This document shows positions 14,622 to 23,821 of a DNA stretch of 35,910 nt, in pieces; the stretch's first letter is position 1, and the number at the start of each line of letters is the position of its first letter. The notes under the pieces were generated by a model that saw nothing but the letters and a program-made list of their open reading frames with translations, did not search any database and was not told the DNA's origin. The translations under genes were made by a program, and so were the position numbers. Source of the DNA: a virus. Location: positions 1 through 35,910 of IMG/VR virus record IMGVR_UViG_3300022744_000071. One strand, 5' to 3'.

Positions 14622-15196
14622 CCGACGCTCCACTGTGTGCCATCGTGATAGACGGGGACCGGAACAGCGCCCCCGCCGACAACTGCAACGCCAAATACCG
14701 GGGCCAGCGCATCTGTCACAAATGACCGCGCCCCCGCAGTTGCCGCAGGAAGGGCCGCAACCGTCGTCGGGGCCGTGACAACCGGGGCGCTAAACGTCTT
14801 CGTCCCCGTGATCGTCTGCGGCCCTGCAAGCGTGACAGACAACGCCGCCGATGCCGCTATCAGCGTGTTAGCTTGTTGCAGCGATGTCGCGTCCGTTGAT
14901 GCCGCAGCATCGGCCACGCCAAAGGTCTGCGCCGTGTTGCCCGCCAGCGCCGCATAGGCCCCGATAGGCTGATAGAGCGCCGAGGCCTGTGCCAGCGGCA
15001 CGACGTCATAAGGGCCGCTGGCGTGCGCCGCCTCGAACCGCTGCGCCTTGTTGCCGTTGATGGACGCGAAGGCCGCACCAATCGCCCCGCCGCCACGGTC
15101 CCACAGCGTTTGAAAGAAGGCCCGCCAAACGGGCGTCACTGCGCCGTCTGGCCCGGTCATTTTGCTGTTGAGGCTTGGGAAAGGTTGCCCGGTCAT
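14618..15196 (-). CDS. Small tail/fibre-like structural protein, 192 aa
   Basis: Residues 1-35 (PDGAVTPVWRAFFQTLWDRG) match the short N-terminal module common to phage structural and fibre proteins. The centre has ALYQPIGAYAALAGNTAQTF and a QTITGTKTFSAPV stretch, both fibre-repeat features. The last residues, VPVYHDGTQWSVG, form a typical fibre or base cap. It may be a tail needle or head fibre component. It overlaps the gp10-like gene as ATGA. Confidence 0.6.
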   Translation of the reverse strand: MTGQPFPSLNSKMTGPDGAVTPVWRAFFQTLWDRGGGAIGAAFASINGNKAQRFEAAHASGPYDVVPLAQASALYQPIGAYAALAGNTAQTFGVADAAASTDATSLQQANTLIAASAALSVTLAGPQTITGTKTFSAPVVTAPTTVAALPAATAGARSFVTDALAPVFGVAVVGGGAVPVPVYHDGTQWSVG

Positions 15197-16848
15197 TCTT
15201 CCGCCCGATGCACGTCAACATAAGCGCCGTTCAGGGCCGTCTTGACCGGAGCCGACCAGCGCAATTCAAACACGCGCCGCCGACCGAGGCCGAGGCGGGT
15301 CCATTGCGGGTTGGTTTCGTATTCCCCCGCATATCCGAGCGTCTGATAGACGATGTCAGACCAGTCCTGCCCCCCGGTATCGCTCCACCGCAGGCCAATC
15401 GGGATGCCAAACTGCGCCGCATTCACCGCGTCTTGGTTGGTGATAGGCCAATATTTGGCATATTTCCCTGTGTCTTCCGGGTTCAGCACAATATTGGACA
15501 GGCCATAATCGCCAACTGCCGAAATCGTATCATTCCCCTCCGTCGTCAGGATTTCCACGCCGTTTGCATCAACGTAAACCGGGTTTCCGCTGCCATCCAG
15601 CGAGTGCTGCGCGACAACCGGCCCCGCGTCGGTCGATCCGGCTGGCTCCATGTCGGCCACAAAGCAGTAATAAGCCACCCGCTTGAGTTCGTTTTGCAGC
15701 GTGGGAAAGCCCCGAATGCGTTCAATCGGTGCGCCGTCGTCGGTGTAGACGTCCGGGTCCAGTGCATAGACCTTGCCGTTCTCCCAATCGCCGACGATGT
15801 TCAACCCGTTGAAAACAGCGGCGCAATTTGCCCTGATCCGGTCTTCGACACCGTTGGTCAGGTACATCCGCTCATGCCAGAGGTCAGTCTGCGTGTCATA
15901 GGCCCACGTCTTGCCCGCACTTGGGAACGTCAGCACATAGAACTGGTGGCCTTGCTGCTGATAGATGAAGCCAATCGCGTCATCCACCCGCGCATATTTG
16001 GCAATATCGGCCTCGATGGCATGGCTTGAGATGCGGTCAACCGCGTACCCTTCGCCCTTCAAGACAACGCGTTCACCTTGGGCGTTTTGGCTCAGCCAAT
16101 AGATTTGCAGGTTCTGGACCGCGATGCTGTCCTTGGCCATGCAGCCGTGCTGGATGAACGCGCCCGGAACCTTGGCGAACGGGAAAGCCGCGTCCCCGCT
16201 CACATACCAGACCTCAGTCGTTTTCTCGCCGACAAGCCAGACTTCATCATGCATGACGACGGGGGCAACAAGCCGATCCGGCTTTGCAGTCTTGGCGGCG
16301 AAGTAGAGCGGGTCAAAGGGCGCAACGGCTTCGGACGTGGTGCAATAAAACTGCGACGTTCCTGGCTTGTTGAACACCAGATAGGTGTCGATGAAGTCCA
16401 CACGGTCCGCGCCATAGAATGCATCGTCAAAAATCTGTGAAAACGCGTGCGTGACCAGATCGACAGTGTAGCCATTCACCGAGCCGTCAACGATGACCAG
16501 CGAAAGACCATTGTCTGCCATGCTGACAGGCGTCGTCGCATATCCGATGTTGCCCAGTTTTGTCGCGGTGTAGTCAGCCGCGACAAGGTAAACCGCGCCG
16601 CCGCTCACGCAGTACAGTTCGTTCGTGCTGGCGACGAATAGCCCCCGGATTGGCCCGGTTCCTATGGTGCCGAGCGCCCGCAGCCCCGGCGTTGGGTAAT
16701 GCGTGATGACCGTATTGGTCATCTGCTGCGGGTAAAACAGCGTCTTGTTGAGTTGGTTGACTTCGGGGAACAAGTTGACGCACCGCTGCGCCGAGGCAAG
16801 CACAGACCGCGCCTCATAGGCCCCGTCGACAAGAGCGATCTGCGTCAT
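15193..16848 (-). CDS. P22 gp10-like tail hub / packaged DNA stabilisation protein, 551 aa
   Basis: The N-terminal region reads YEARSVLASAQRCVNLFPEV and the body is a beta-propeller-like series of strands (GPIRGLFVASTNELYCVSGG; WLVGEKTTEVWYVSGDAAFP; DLWHERMY). This matches the gp10 family that closes the portal after DNA packaging in P22-like phages. Its length is close to the family norm of about 470 with an extended C-terminus. It follows the gp4-like gene with an ATGA overlap. Confidence 0.75.
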   Translation of the reverse strand: MTQIALVDGAYEARSVLASAQRCVNLFPEVNQLNKTLFYPQQMTNTVITHYPTPGLRALGTIGTGPIRGLFVASTNELYCVSGGAVYLVAADYTATKLGNIGYATTPVSMADNGLSLVIVDGSVNGYTVDLVTHAFSQIFDDAFYGADRVDFIDTYLVFNKPGTSQFYCTTSEAVAPFDPLYFAAKTAKPDRLVAPVVMHDEVWLVGEKTTEVWYVSGDAAFPFAKVPGAFIQHGCMAKDSIAVQNLQIYWLSQNAQGERVVLKGEGYAVDRISSHAIEADIAKYARVDDAIGFIYQQQGHQFYVLTFPSAGKTWAYDTQTDLWHERMYLTNGVEDRIRANCAAVFNGLNIVGDWENGKVYALDPDVYTDDGAPIERIRGFPTLQNELKRVAYYCFVADMEPAGSTDAGPVVAQHSLDGSGNPVYVDANGVEILTTEGNDTISAVGDYGLSNIVLNPEDTGKYAKYWPITNQDAVNAAQFGIPIGLRWSDTGGQDWSDIVYQTLGYAGEYETNPQWTRLGLGRRRVFELRWSAPVKTALNGAYVDVHRAEE

Positions 16849-17570
16849 GTGCGGCTGTCCGAATAGGGGTTGTACCAGCCGCCATTGCCGCCTGGCACAG
16901 TCGCGCCCATACGCAGGGTCGGCACTTGCGCGTTGGCATTGCGCAAGATCGACTTGCCCTTGGTCAGCAGGGCTTCAAGCTTAGGATCGGGCGGCAGCGT
17001 GTATTCCGTGCGCAGCAGCGATGCCAATTCATACCGCAGCGGGGCGATATACTCGGGCGGCATATCCAGCACTTGCGTCATGTCGCTAATCTGCGGCAGT
17101 GGCGTTTTTGTGGTCACGAATAAGTCGCAGGTGCCGCTTGCCGGAACAGGCCAGAAATACACTTCACCGACCGGATAGGCGTTGTCATAGAACACGGAGT
17201 TCGGCACGGAACCAATGTTCTTGGTGGCGATCCGGTTGTAATCTTCGCGGGCGTTGATCAGGACCAAGGGGCGGTCAACCGTCGTCACGCCGGTATTGTT
17301 GAACCGCATGAAAGCGGCCTCGATCCGATCTGGGCGGACCATGTTGAAATCACCACCCGGCCCAATGGAATAGGACAGAGCGCCGTTGGCGGTGACGCTG
17401 TGGGTTTCAAGCCCATAGACAAGCCAGCGTTGAACCTGCCATTGCGCGAGGATGTCCGAAAGCGCATCCATCGTCGTCTGCGCGTCGTCCGAAGACATGC
17501 GCTGGCCGATGCCGATAATGCCTGACATGCGCAGGGACCGCGCGACGATGTCGCCGACAAGGTAGGCCAT
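16845..17570 (-). CDS. P22 gp4-like tail accessory factor (head completion), 241 aa
   Basis: I start at ATG 17570 (MAYLVGDIVARSLRMSGIIG); the open frame reaches 97 codons farther, but that part overlaps the capsid gene and the terminator and looks non-coding. Sequence such as DAQTTMDALSDILAQWQVQR and PVGEVYFWPVPASGTCDLFV followed by an ISDMTQVLDMPPEYI helix is typical of the gp4/head-tail adaptor family. It would bind the portal ring and receive the gp10-like protein. Confidence 0.75.
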   Translation of the reverse strand: MAYLVGDIVARSLRMSGIIGIGQRMSSDDAQTTMDALSDILAQWQVQRWLVYGLETHSVTANGALSYSIGPGGDFNMVRPDRIEAAFMRFNNTGVTTVDRPLVLINAREDYNRIATKNIGSVPNSVFYDNAYPVGEVYFWPVPASGTCDLFVTTKTPLPQISDMTQVLDMPPEYIAPLRYELASLLRTEYTLPPDPKLEALLTKGKSILRNANAQVPTLRMGATVPGGNGGWYNPYSDSRT

Positions 17571-17582
17571 GAAGCACCCCGC

Positions 17583-17613
17583 AAAAAAGGGATGGGGCGA
17601 CCGAAGCCGCCCC
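17583..17613 (-). terminator. Rho-independent terminator after the major capsid gene
   Basis: Arms at 17594-17599 and 17608-17613 (GGGGCG with CGCCCC, loop containing CTTCGG) are followed on the minus strand by ATCCC and TTTTTT. It lies between the capsid stop and the gp4-like start and would reduce transcription beyond the coat gene, keeping coat protein in excess. Confidence 0.75.
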
Positions 17614-17622
17614 AAAGCCGTG

Positions 17623-18861
17623 TTAGATGATGTCCGCGACCACGCAGGCCCATTCCGGGCGAAGCTGGGCGTAACCATACAGGATGTCGATGCGGGTGAT
17701 GGCCCGGTCGTTGTTGACATCGTAGGATTGCAGGAAGCGCAGCGAGACGCCGCCGAAGTTCTCGCGGGCCGAGGCGATGACGCCAGCGCCGTAAAGCGGC
17801 AGGTCGGCAGTTGCCAGGGTGAACGCCTGCGGGTGGAACACCAAGTTCCGGCGATAAGCAAGGCCCGTGGAAAGCGCAGCCTTCACCGCAGCGCTGTTGG
17901 CGGGCGATGCGGTGCAGGTGGCCCCCGGCACGGTGTTCAGGCCGTTGACGAACACAGCCGGAATCAGCGCCGGGTAGATGTTGATCGTCGTGCCGTTCGA
18001 ATAGGTCGAAGTCACCACGAATTGCGCAAGCTGGCCGGTCGATTGGCCGGTGATGCGGTTGACACCGTTGACCCCCGCGAAGGTGATGATGTCACCGACG
18101 TTCAGCGCCACCGCAGTACCCGCCGTCAGGGTGATGGTGGAGCCGGTTTGGTTCGCGCCGTTGACGGTCGGCATGGTGGTGTAGGTGCCGAAGTTGGTGA
18201 CTTGCACGGTCTGGTCAGACATCCAGTTGGCGATGCCGAGAGCCGGGCCGCGAATTTCGCCGCTGTCATAGTTGGCCGAGATGCGCCCGGTCGGGTTGAA
18301 CAGGCCTTGCAGCGAGTTCATGGCGCGAACGTCGGTGTCATAGTCCATGATGGCGCAGAGGTCAGACGGCGGGGCGGAGTTGCGAAGAATACGCGCACGC
18401 GCCGAGTTGAAGGTCTGACTGGTCGGGCTGATCAGGGTGCCGGTGCCGTCCAGAGCCACGCCGTTGCCGACAAGGTTCGGGGTGTTCAGGGCAACCGACA
18501 TGATGTCGTTAGCGACGGTCGCCGCCAGCGTGTTCATGGCGGGCTTGAGGATCAGTTCCCCAAACTCCATCAAGGACAACGACATTTCCTTCGACGTGAA
18601 GGCAATATCAACATGGCGTTGCTTGCTGACAGTCAGCGGGGTCGTGGTCTGGGTGTTGTCCTGCACCGAAAGCGTCGGGCCGTCAGACACAACGTAGTTG
18701 GACGGCAGGCGAACGTTAAGGGTGCTGCCGATCTTCGCGCCGGTGACAGCAAATTCATCGCTGTACTGCTTGTTGATCTGGCCCAAAAACGCGTTGGAGT
18801 TCAGGAAGTAAGGCACTGCGGCCTTGGTCACCATTGACGGTGTAAGAAGGGTGTTCGCCAT
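17623..18861 (-). CDS. Major capsid protein, P22 coat-like, 412 aa
   Basis: The N-terminal third (VPYFLNSNAFLGQINKQYSD, then SDGPTLSVQDNTQTTTPLTV and VDIAFTSKEMSLSLMEFGEL) matches the P22 gp5 coat family with its HK97 fold. Length (412 aa against about 430) is normal. AAGGAGA lies 8 bases before the ATG. It lies downstream of the scaffold gene and is followed by a strong terminator. Confidence 0.85.
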   Translation of the reverse strand: MANTLLTPSMVTKAAVPYFLNSNAFLGQINKQYSDEFAVTGAKIGSTLNVRLPSNYVVSDGPTLSVQDNTQTTTPLTVSKQRHVDIAFTSKEMSLSLMEFGELILKPAMNTLAATVANDIMSVALNTPNLVGNGVALDGTGTLISPTSQTFNSARARILRNSAPPSDLCAIMDYDTDVRAMNSLQGLFNPTGRISANYDSGEIRGPALGIANWMSDQTVQVTNFGTYTTMPTVNGANQTGSTITLTAGTAVALNVGDIITFAGVNGVNRITGQSTGQLAQFVVTSTYSNGTTINIYPALIPAVFVNGLNTVPGATCTASPANSAAVKAALSTGLAYRRNLVFHPQAFTLATADLPLYGAGVIASARENFGGVSLRFLQSYDVNNDRAITRIDILYGYAQLRPEWACVVADII

Positions 18862-18918
18862 GACAGGCTCTCCTTGGAGGGCGGGTGCCTAAGCCGCTGG
18901 GGAATACGACAGCGGGCG

Positions 18919-19590
18919 CTATCGCCGGTTGTGCTTTTGCCGCTGCTCGTTGAACCATTTCGTGAACTCTGCCATCGGCATGTTGTCGGGGTTCTTCGAG
19001 GTCGGCGTGGCCTTGCCGCCGATGCTTTCGGGCGGCGCAGGGGCTTTGGAGATTGGCTTGACGTTTGGCTTGGCAAGTTCACCGGAAAGGCTTGCCAGCT
19101 TCACAGCCATTTTGCCGGGTTTCATCTTGAGGATGCTTTGCGCCTCCTCCAAGTTCCCGGCCAAGTGCTGGAGGATTGCCGCGCCGTTGGGCAGATCGTT
19201 CACCGCGTCGAGAAAATCGTTGTTTTGACCCATGCCGATGTTTTGCAGGGTTTCAACGCTGTCTGCGAAGTCGGGGAACTGACTGACGCCCTTTTCAAAG
19301 GTGGCGTTGCATTCTTCCGCGAATTTCTCTTGCGCACGCAGTTCTGCGGCGGTCTGTTTGACCTGATCGTCAAAGGTCGGTGCGCTTGCGGTTTGGGGTG
19401 CGGCTTTGAGCCGGGCAAGTTCGCGCCGCGCTTCTTCGCGCTCGTAGGTCAAGCGGGCGATGCGCTTTTGCGCCTCACGCCCGAGTCGTTCTTTCTCTTG
19501 TGCAGCCGTGTCAACAGCCGGGGCAATCGTCTCTTCTTGGGGTGCAGCCTCAGCCTCTACGGCCTCAACCGGGAGTTCTTCGTCGGACAT
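18919..19590 (-). CDS. Scaffolding protein, 223 aa
   Basis: I start at ATG 19590 (MSDEELPVEA); another ATG lies 9 codons upstream. The protein is acidic at first, then a long charged coiled coil (AAQEKERLGREAQKRIARLT), and ends in a short basic helix (FTKWFNEQRQKHNRR). That layout, with a basic C-terminal helix that binds coat, is that of P22 gp8-type scaffolds. It sits just before the coat gene. Confidence 0.75.
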   Translation of the reverse strand: MSDEELPVEAVEAEAAPQEETIAPAVDTAAQEKERLGREAQKRIARLTYEREEARRELARLKAAPQTASAPTFDDQVKQTAAELRAQEKFAEECNATFEKGVSQFPDFADSVETLQNIGMGQNNDFLDAVNDLPNGAAILQHLAGNLEEAQSILKMKPGKMAVKLASLSGELAKPNVKPISKAPAPPESIGGKATPTSKNPDNMPMAEFTKWFNEQRQKHNRR

Positions 19591-19666
19591 GTGCAGGTGT
19601 TCCCTGATGTGTGGCAAGCGGCCACTGCGCAGCGCGGACTAACCGCGAATAGGGTGGTTCAGGCCG

Positions 19667-19951
19667 TTAAGCCTGAACGACAATGGTGTAGGTCGACGCA
19701 ACGGGGGTCAGCGAACCAGCCGTCGGGTTGGTGAAGGTCAGGGCCAGCGTGTCCGTGGCGGAAACGCGTGCGCCGGTCAGGCCGATGCCAGCGGTCTGCG
19801 CGACGGCGGGACGCACCGAAAGCACGGCCATCGACGTGGTCAGGCCAGTGACGGTGAAGGTCTGTTCTGCCGAGGTGATCGTGGCAACAGCAACAGGCGT
19901 GAGCGCCTGACTGGTGCTGAGCACCGCGTTAACGGGCGAAAAGGTAGCCAT
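19667..19951 (-). CDS. Small beta-rich virion protein, 94 aa (possible decoration protein)
   Basis: The sequence is Thr/Val/Ala-rich (TFTVTGLTTSMAVLSVRPAV; GARVSATDTLALTFTNPTAG) with alternating hydrophobic residues, indicating an Ig-like beta sandwich. Such small proteins between portal and scaffold genes are often capsid decoration or head proteins. AGGAG precedes the ATG by 6 bases. No closer match can be given. Confidence 0.6.
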   Translation of the reverse strand: MATFSPVNAVLSTSQALTPVAVATITSAEQTFTVTGLTTSMAVLSVRPAVAQTAGIGLTGARVSATDTLALTFTNPTAGSLTPVASTYTIVVQA

Positions 19952-19953
19952 TT

Positions 19954-21996
19954 TTACTCCTGAGGTTGGGCCGTTTCCGGCTGTTCTTGCTGCTCGGGCT
20001 GGATGCCGTGCCGCTCCTGTAGTTCCGCAACGCTGTTGCCCATCGCTTCCAGCACCATTTGCCGCACGATTGGCTTCAGCGCGTCGGGGTCGATGCTCTT
20101 GATGGCCTGCATCCGGTCCGTCTCGGCCCGGTATTCCTCAAGTTCGTGCTTGGACTGCGCGTCGCTCTGCTTGGCGACCAGTTCCCCCATCAGCTTTTGA
20201 ATGACCTGATGCTGCTGTGCCAACTGCGCCTGCATGGCCTGCGCCTCGGCAGATGGCCCGCCCAAGGCTTGCGGCGGAACCATGTTCTTGAGCCGCTCGG
20301 CCAGTTCATCGGCCATTGGGAAGTCTGCGGCCTTCATCAGCAAATCACCGGCAATTGGCAGAATGCCCTTGTCCGCGCCGATCAGCTGCATGATGGCGTT
20401 GAACGCCTCTTGCCGCTTGGTTCCAAAGCTTGGCCCAACGTCCGCCGTCACCGCATAGCGGCCAATCGACGGGTTGAAGATGATGGCGACGTCTTCGCCC
20501 TCTTGGTCTTGGCTCATAGCCTCGGGATGGTCAGGGTCGATCTGCACCGACTTCTGCGAACCGTCCTCTTCCATGATCTCGATGATCCGCGCCGTGTCAT
20601 ATACGTTCGGGATCATGTCAATCAGGATGCGCCCGGTGTACCGGATGGCCGAGGCCAGCGAATCCACGAAGTGATAGGTCGCCTGGTCTCCGCGCCTCTG
20701 GCGTGCTGTGATGGCCACGCCAGATTCTGCGTTGGTCTGCCTGCCCATCGACTCTTCGTGCTGCCCGGTGACAAGCTGCATGTCTTCGGCGGCGATCTTG
20801 AGGCCCGCCATATGCGCCTCTGCCATCTGCGGCGGGACTTGGCGCTGCGGCGGCGGCAGGGGGCGGTCTTCGTCGTCATAGCCGTTGTAGGGCAACCATG
20901 CCATCGCAGACGTGTTGGCTTGGTTCCAGTAGGTTTCCAGCCCGTCAAAGCTGGCCATCGCGCCAATGAACGGCGATTTAGGTTGCAGCGCGACCATCTC
21001 GACGTTGGCGCTGGCCCAATAGTTGTACATGCGCTGCGGGTCTTTAAGCGCCCGCACATGGCCGCGGCGGTCATATGTGCCGTCGATGTAGGTTTCCTCG
21101 CCAATCACGCGCACAATCGGGATGTACTGCGACGGCCAGTCATCTTTGGCGCAAACCCGACCGCCCGCGATCTTGAACCACTCCACCGCATGGCGCTTGA
21201 CTTTGCGGGTCTTGACGCCCGGTTCAGCCAGCAGGCCCTCAAGGATGGCATCCGCGCCCTTGAGTTGCGACTTGAGAACCGTCGTGCCGTCCGCCTTGCT
21301 GATCAGCGTGTCAGGCTTGGGATTGCGGCGGTAGTACATGACAACGCGAATATGCGTGTCGGATTTCAGCCCCGCAGTTAGTTCCAAAAGCGGGTCCGAG
21401 GTCACGTCGGCGTGTTGCGGATAGTCTTTTTCGAACTGCCAGCGCGGCACATCCTCGTAAAGCAGGCCCCACTTTGCATCGGACCCATCCGCCTCGGTGA
21501 TGTCCGGATCAAGATAGACCGACAGCGGATCATTCACCGGCTTTAGGTAGATTTCTTGGTCAAACGTCGCGTCGTCAATGTGGTCGGTCGTCACGCGCCA
21601 ATAGCCGATGCCCGTGTAGACGTTCCACCACACCGCATTGTCATAGACATCCTGCGCGTTGCTCTGGTATTCGATATGCCGCACCACGCCCTGCAAGATT
21701 TGCGCCGCGTCATAGGTTGCGCCGTCACCTGTCGGGCTGATCTTGATGGCGACTTTGTTCTGCTTGGCGTCGTTGATGATGTGCAGGCAGTGCACGCGGG
21801 TCTTGTTGATCGTCAGCATCGGCTGACTGCCCAGCTGGCGCTGTTTTGCGATGTCCTGCGGCCACTGATAGCCGTTATCGCTGTCCGCCGTGCCAAACTT
21901 CAGGTCGTCGATATTCAGGCGGCGGGTGTGTTCTTCCCACTCCTGCGCGGCCTTGAACCGCTGCTTCACCTCGCTGATCAGGTCGTCGTCGTTCAT
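19954..21996 (-). CDS. Portal protein, P22-like, 680 aa
   Basis: I start at ATG 21996, which overlaps the terminase stop as ATGA; 39 extra codons upstream lie in the terminase gene. The sequence (VKQRFKAAQEWEEHTRRLNI at the start, IYLKPVNDPLSVYLDPDITE, WFKIAGGRVCAKDDWPSQYI, VTGQHEESMGRQTNAESGVA) is typical of the large P22 gp1 portal family, and the length fits. The C-terminus is a long charged, Gln-rich helix corresponding to the barrel. It forms the dodecameric DNA gate at one vertex. Confidence 0.85.
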   Translation of the reverse strand: MNDDDLISEVKQRFKAAQEWEEHTRRLNIDDLKFGTADSDNGYQWPQDIAKQRQLGSQPMLTINKTRVHCLHIINDAKQNKVAIKISPTGDGATYDAAQILQGVVRHIEYQSNAQDVYDNAVWWNVYTGIGYWRVTTDHIDDATFDQEIYLKPVNDPLSVYLDPDITEADGSDAKWGLLYEDVPRWQFEKDYPQHADVTSDPLLELTAGLKSDTHIRVVMYYRRNPKPDTLISKADGTTVLKSQLKGADAILEGLLAEPGVKTRKVKRHAVEWFKIAGGRVCAKDDWPSQYIPIVRVIGEETYIDGTYDRRGHVRALKDPQRMYNYWASANVEMVALQPKSPFIGAMASFDGLETYWNQANTSAMAWLPYNGYDDEDRPLPPPQRQVPPQMAEAHMAGLKIAAEDMQLVTGQHEESMGRQTNAESGVAITARQRRGDQATYHFVDSLASAIRYTGRILIDMIPNVYDTARIIEIMEEDGSQKSVQIDPDHPEAMSQDQEGEDVAIIFNPSIGRYAVTADVGPSFGTKRQEAFNAIMQLIGADKGILPIAGDLLMKAADFPMADELAERLKNMVPPQALGGPSAEAQAMQAQLAQQHQVIQKLMGELVAKQSDAQSKHELEEYRAETDRMQAIKSIDPDALKPIVRQMVLEAMGNSVAELQERHGIQPEQQEQPETAQPQE

Positions 21997-23327
21997 CTGA
22001 GCCAACCTGTCGATTGAGGCCCCATCATCGGGCCAGCATTGGGGAGAGATGGCCCTAGCCCCTTCTTTTTCGGGGCGCGGGTCATGGACGGGAACAGTTC
22101 GGTGAAAGCCCACACAAGCGCGTCAACGCGGTCGGGGCTGTAGCCCTGCGCGGCCCGGTCAAAGCCCGAGACGAAGCTGCACATCTGGTCTTCAAGCTGC
22201 GGAAACTCGCCGTGGTGGAAGATCTTGCCGCGCTCGTAGAGGGCTGAGACGGGTTCGGCCCGAACTGCCTTACCTCTGGTCGCCGTGACCGCCGTGTAAG
22301 GCACGTTCGCCCGGACAGCGCGAATGGTGCTTTCCACCATGTCCCCGCCCTGGTTGACTTCGCCGACGATCCGGTCGGCCCCGTAGCTGTCGAACAGCGA
22401 CACAGCCCGCCGCGCCCACTCTTCCGGCCGGAATTTATCGCTGCCGTCGTCCAGAACGTAGCCGTAGCCTTTGGCGTCGATGCCTGCCGCAATGATGCCC
22501 GTTTCGTCCGATCCGGCCTTGTTCGTCACCGCAGGGTCAACCGCGATGACAATCCGCACGAGGTCCGGCAATTCCGGCGCCCGCTTGATGTAGGATCGGC
22601 GCCAGAGCGCATCCTCCGCGTCCTCGACGTAAGACCCTTCTAGAAACCGCTTGCGCGCCCGGTGGGGCAGGTTGGCGAGGTCGTTCAGGTATTCCGGCGA
22701 CAGGTTCTCAGCGTTGTCGTAGGGGTTGACGACGATGTGCCCGTATTGGCTGCGGTCGATCGCGCCTTCGCTCTCTGGCTCAATGCCTTCGATCCAAAGC
22801 TGATAGGTCCAGTGCTGGCGCGTGGTCGGGTTGAGGTCGACGTAGAACCGCTGCGATAGATCCTTGCCCGTGATCGTCTTGGCCGACTGAGCCAAGCGCG
22901 ACCGCAGAAGCGTGAACGCCAAGTAGCGGCATTCGCTGGCCTCGTTGATGTAGATGGTCGCGTATTCGTTGCCGAGTAGCTTCTCAAGCGCCCGGTCGTC
23001 GTTTAGCCCGCCAACCCACACTTCCGAGCCGTTGGCCAGTTGGAAGAAGCCATATTGCTCTTTCCACTCATAGCCCACGCCGGGGAAGCGGATGGCCATC
23101 ATTGCGGGCCATGTGCCTTTGACGATGGCGCGCTTGGCTGATGTTGCCTCTTGCCGCACGATCAGGTGCCGCGATCCGGGGGCAAGCAGCGCCCGCTCCG
23201 CAACCGTCCCGGTGATTTCGAACGTCTTGCCGGAGCGTGAGCCGCCGTAAATGAGGTTGAACCGCTTGCCCGAGGTCAGGAGTTCCGCGCGGGCGCGTTC
23301 CTGTCCGGGGTTGCGCTTGTAGGTCAC
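21993..23327 (-). CDS. Large terminase subunit (TerL)
   Basis: The 444-aa protein has the packaging ATPase Walker A GGSRSGKT at residues 28-35 and Walker B IYINEASE at 125-132. The C-terminal RNase H-like nuclease has Asp at 265 (AVDPAV), Glu at 324 (VGEVNQGG) and Asp at 403 (RVDALVWAF). It cuts concatemers and pumps DNA into the procapsid through the portal. The start overlaps the small-subunit stop as ATGA. Confidence 0.92.
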   Translation of the reverse strand: MTYKRNPGQERARAELLTSGKRFNLIYGGSRSGKTFEITGTVAERALLAPGSRHLIVRQEATSAKRAIVKGTWPAMMAIRFPGVGYEWKEQYGFFQLANGSEVWVGGLNDDRALEKLLGNEYATIYINEASECRYLAFTLLRSRLAQSAKTITGKDLSQRFYVDLNPTTRQHWTYQLWIEGIEPESEGAIDRSQYGHIVVNPYDNAENLSPEYLNDLANLPHRARKRFLEGSYVEDAEDALWRRSYIKRAPELPDLVRIVIAVDPAVTNKAGSDETGIIAAGIDAKGYGYVLDDGSDKFRPEEWARRAVSLFDSYGADRIVGEVNQGGDMVESTIRAVRANVPYTAVTATRGKAVRAEPVSALYERGKIFHHGEFPQLEDQMCSFVSGFDRAAQGYSPDRVDALVWAFTELFPSMTRAPKKKGLGPSLPNAGPMMGPQSTGWLR

Positions 23328-23668
23328 AGCTTCTCCGCGTCTGCCTCTAGCGTCACGGTGAGGCCCACGTTTGCCTCAATCGTCTGTTTGTCTTTTTGGT
23401 CAAGCATTTGCTTGCCAAGCCAAATCATCATGGTTGAGTTGCGGTCTTCAGTTGCGGCCTGAAACTGAGCGCGCCGCAGGGAGATTTTCCCCGGCGCGGC
23501 CTTTTGGGCGAAATAGTCCGGAAAACTCATTGCCTTGTCGCGCTTACATGCAACATCCAGCGTGTCGTAACTGATGCCGAGAAACGCGGCAATTTCGTTG
23601 CCGGTGCATTGGATGGCGCAAAGCTTATCCGCCGTGTCCCAGTCGATTACCTTGCGCGGTCTTCCCAT
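23324..23668 (-). CDS. Small terminase subunit (TerS)
   Basis: I start at ATG 23668; a GTG directly before it at 23671 is possible. The 114-aa protein starts GRPRKVIDWDTADKLCAIQC and continues into a helix-turn-helix (GNEIAAFLGISYDTLDVACK) typical of small terminases, which bind the packaging site and recruit TerL. The C-terminal half is helical (MMIWLGKQMLDQKDKQTIEA). It directly precedes TerL with an ATGA overlap. Confidence 0.8.
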   Translation of the reverse strand: MGRPRKVIDWDTADKLCAIQCTGNEIAAFLGISYDTLDVACKRDKAMSFPDYFAQKAAPGKISLRRAQFQAATEDRNSTMMIWLGKQMLDQKDKQTIEANVGLTVTLEADAEKL

Positions 23669-23677
23669 CACCTAACC

Positions 23678-23815
23678 TCAGAACGGCATCGCAGCAACGT
23701 GCGCGGCATGTTCTAGCCGCTTGACGTGTTGCGCAATTTTGGACATGCGCTGTTTGCGATCGGCTGCGGCGGTCTTGCCGCCCATCTTGCCGCCGGTTGT
23801 GACTTTGGAGGACAT
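23678..23815 (-). CDS. Possible 45-aa basic protein
   Basis: A short frame begins MSSKVTTGGKMGGKTAAADR and ends EHAAHVAAMPF. It fills the gap between the PLD-like gene (6 bases away) and the small terminase. It is basic and helical. The ribosome-binding site is weak. It could be a small DNA-binding protein of the packaging module, but is supported only by position and composition. Confidence 0.4.
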   Translation of the reverse strand: MSSKVTTGGKMGGKTAAADRKQRMSKIAQHVKRLEHAAHVAAMPF

Positions 23816-23821
23816 GGCGGC

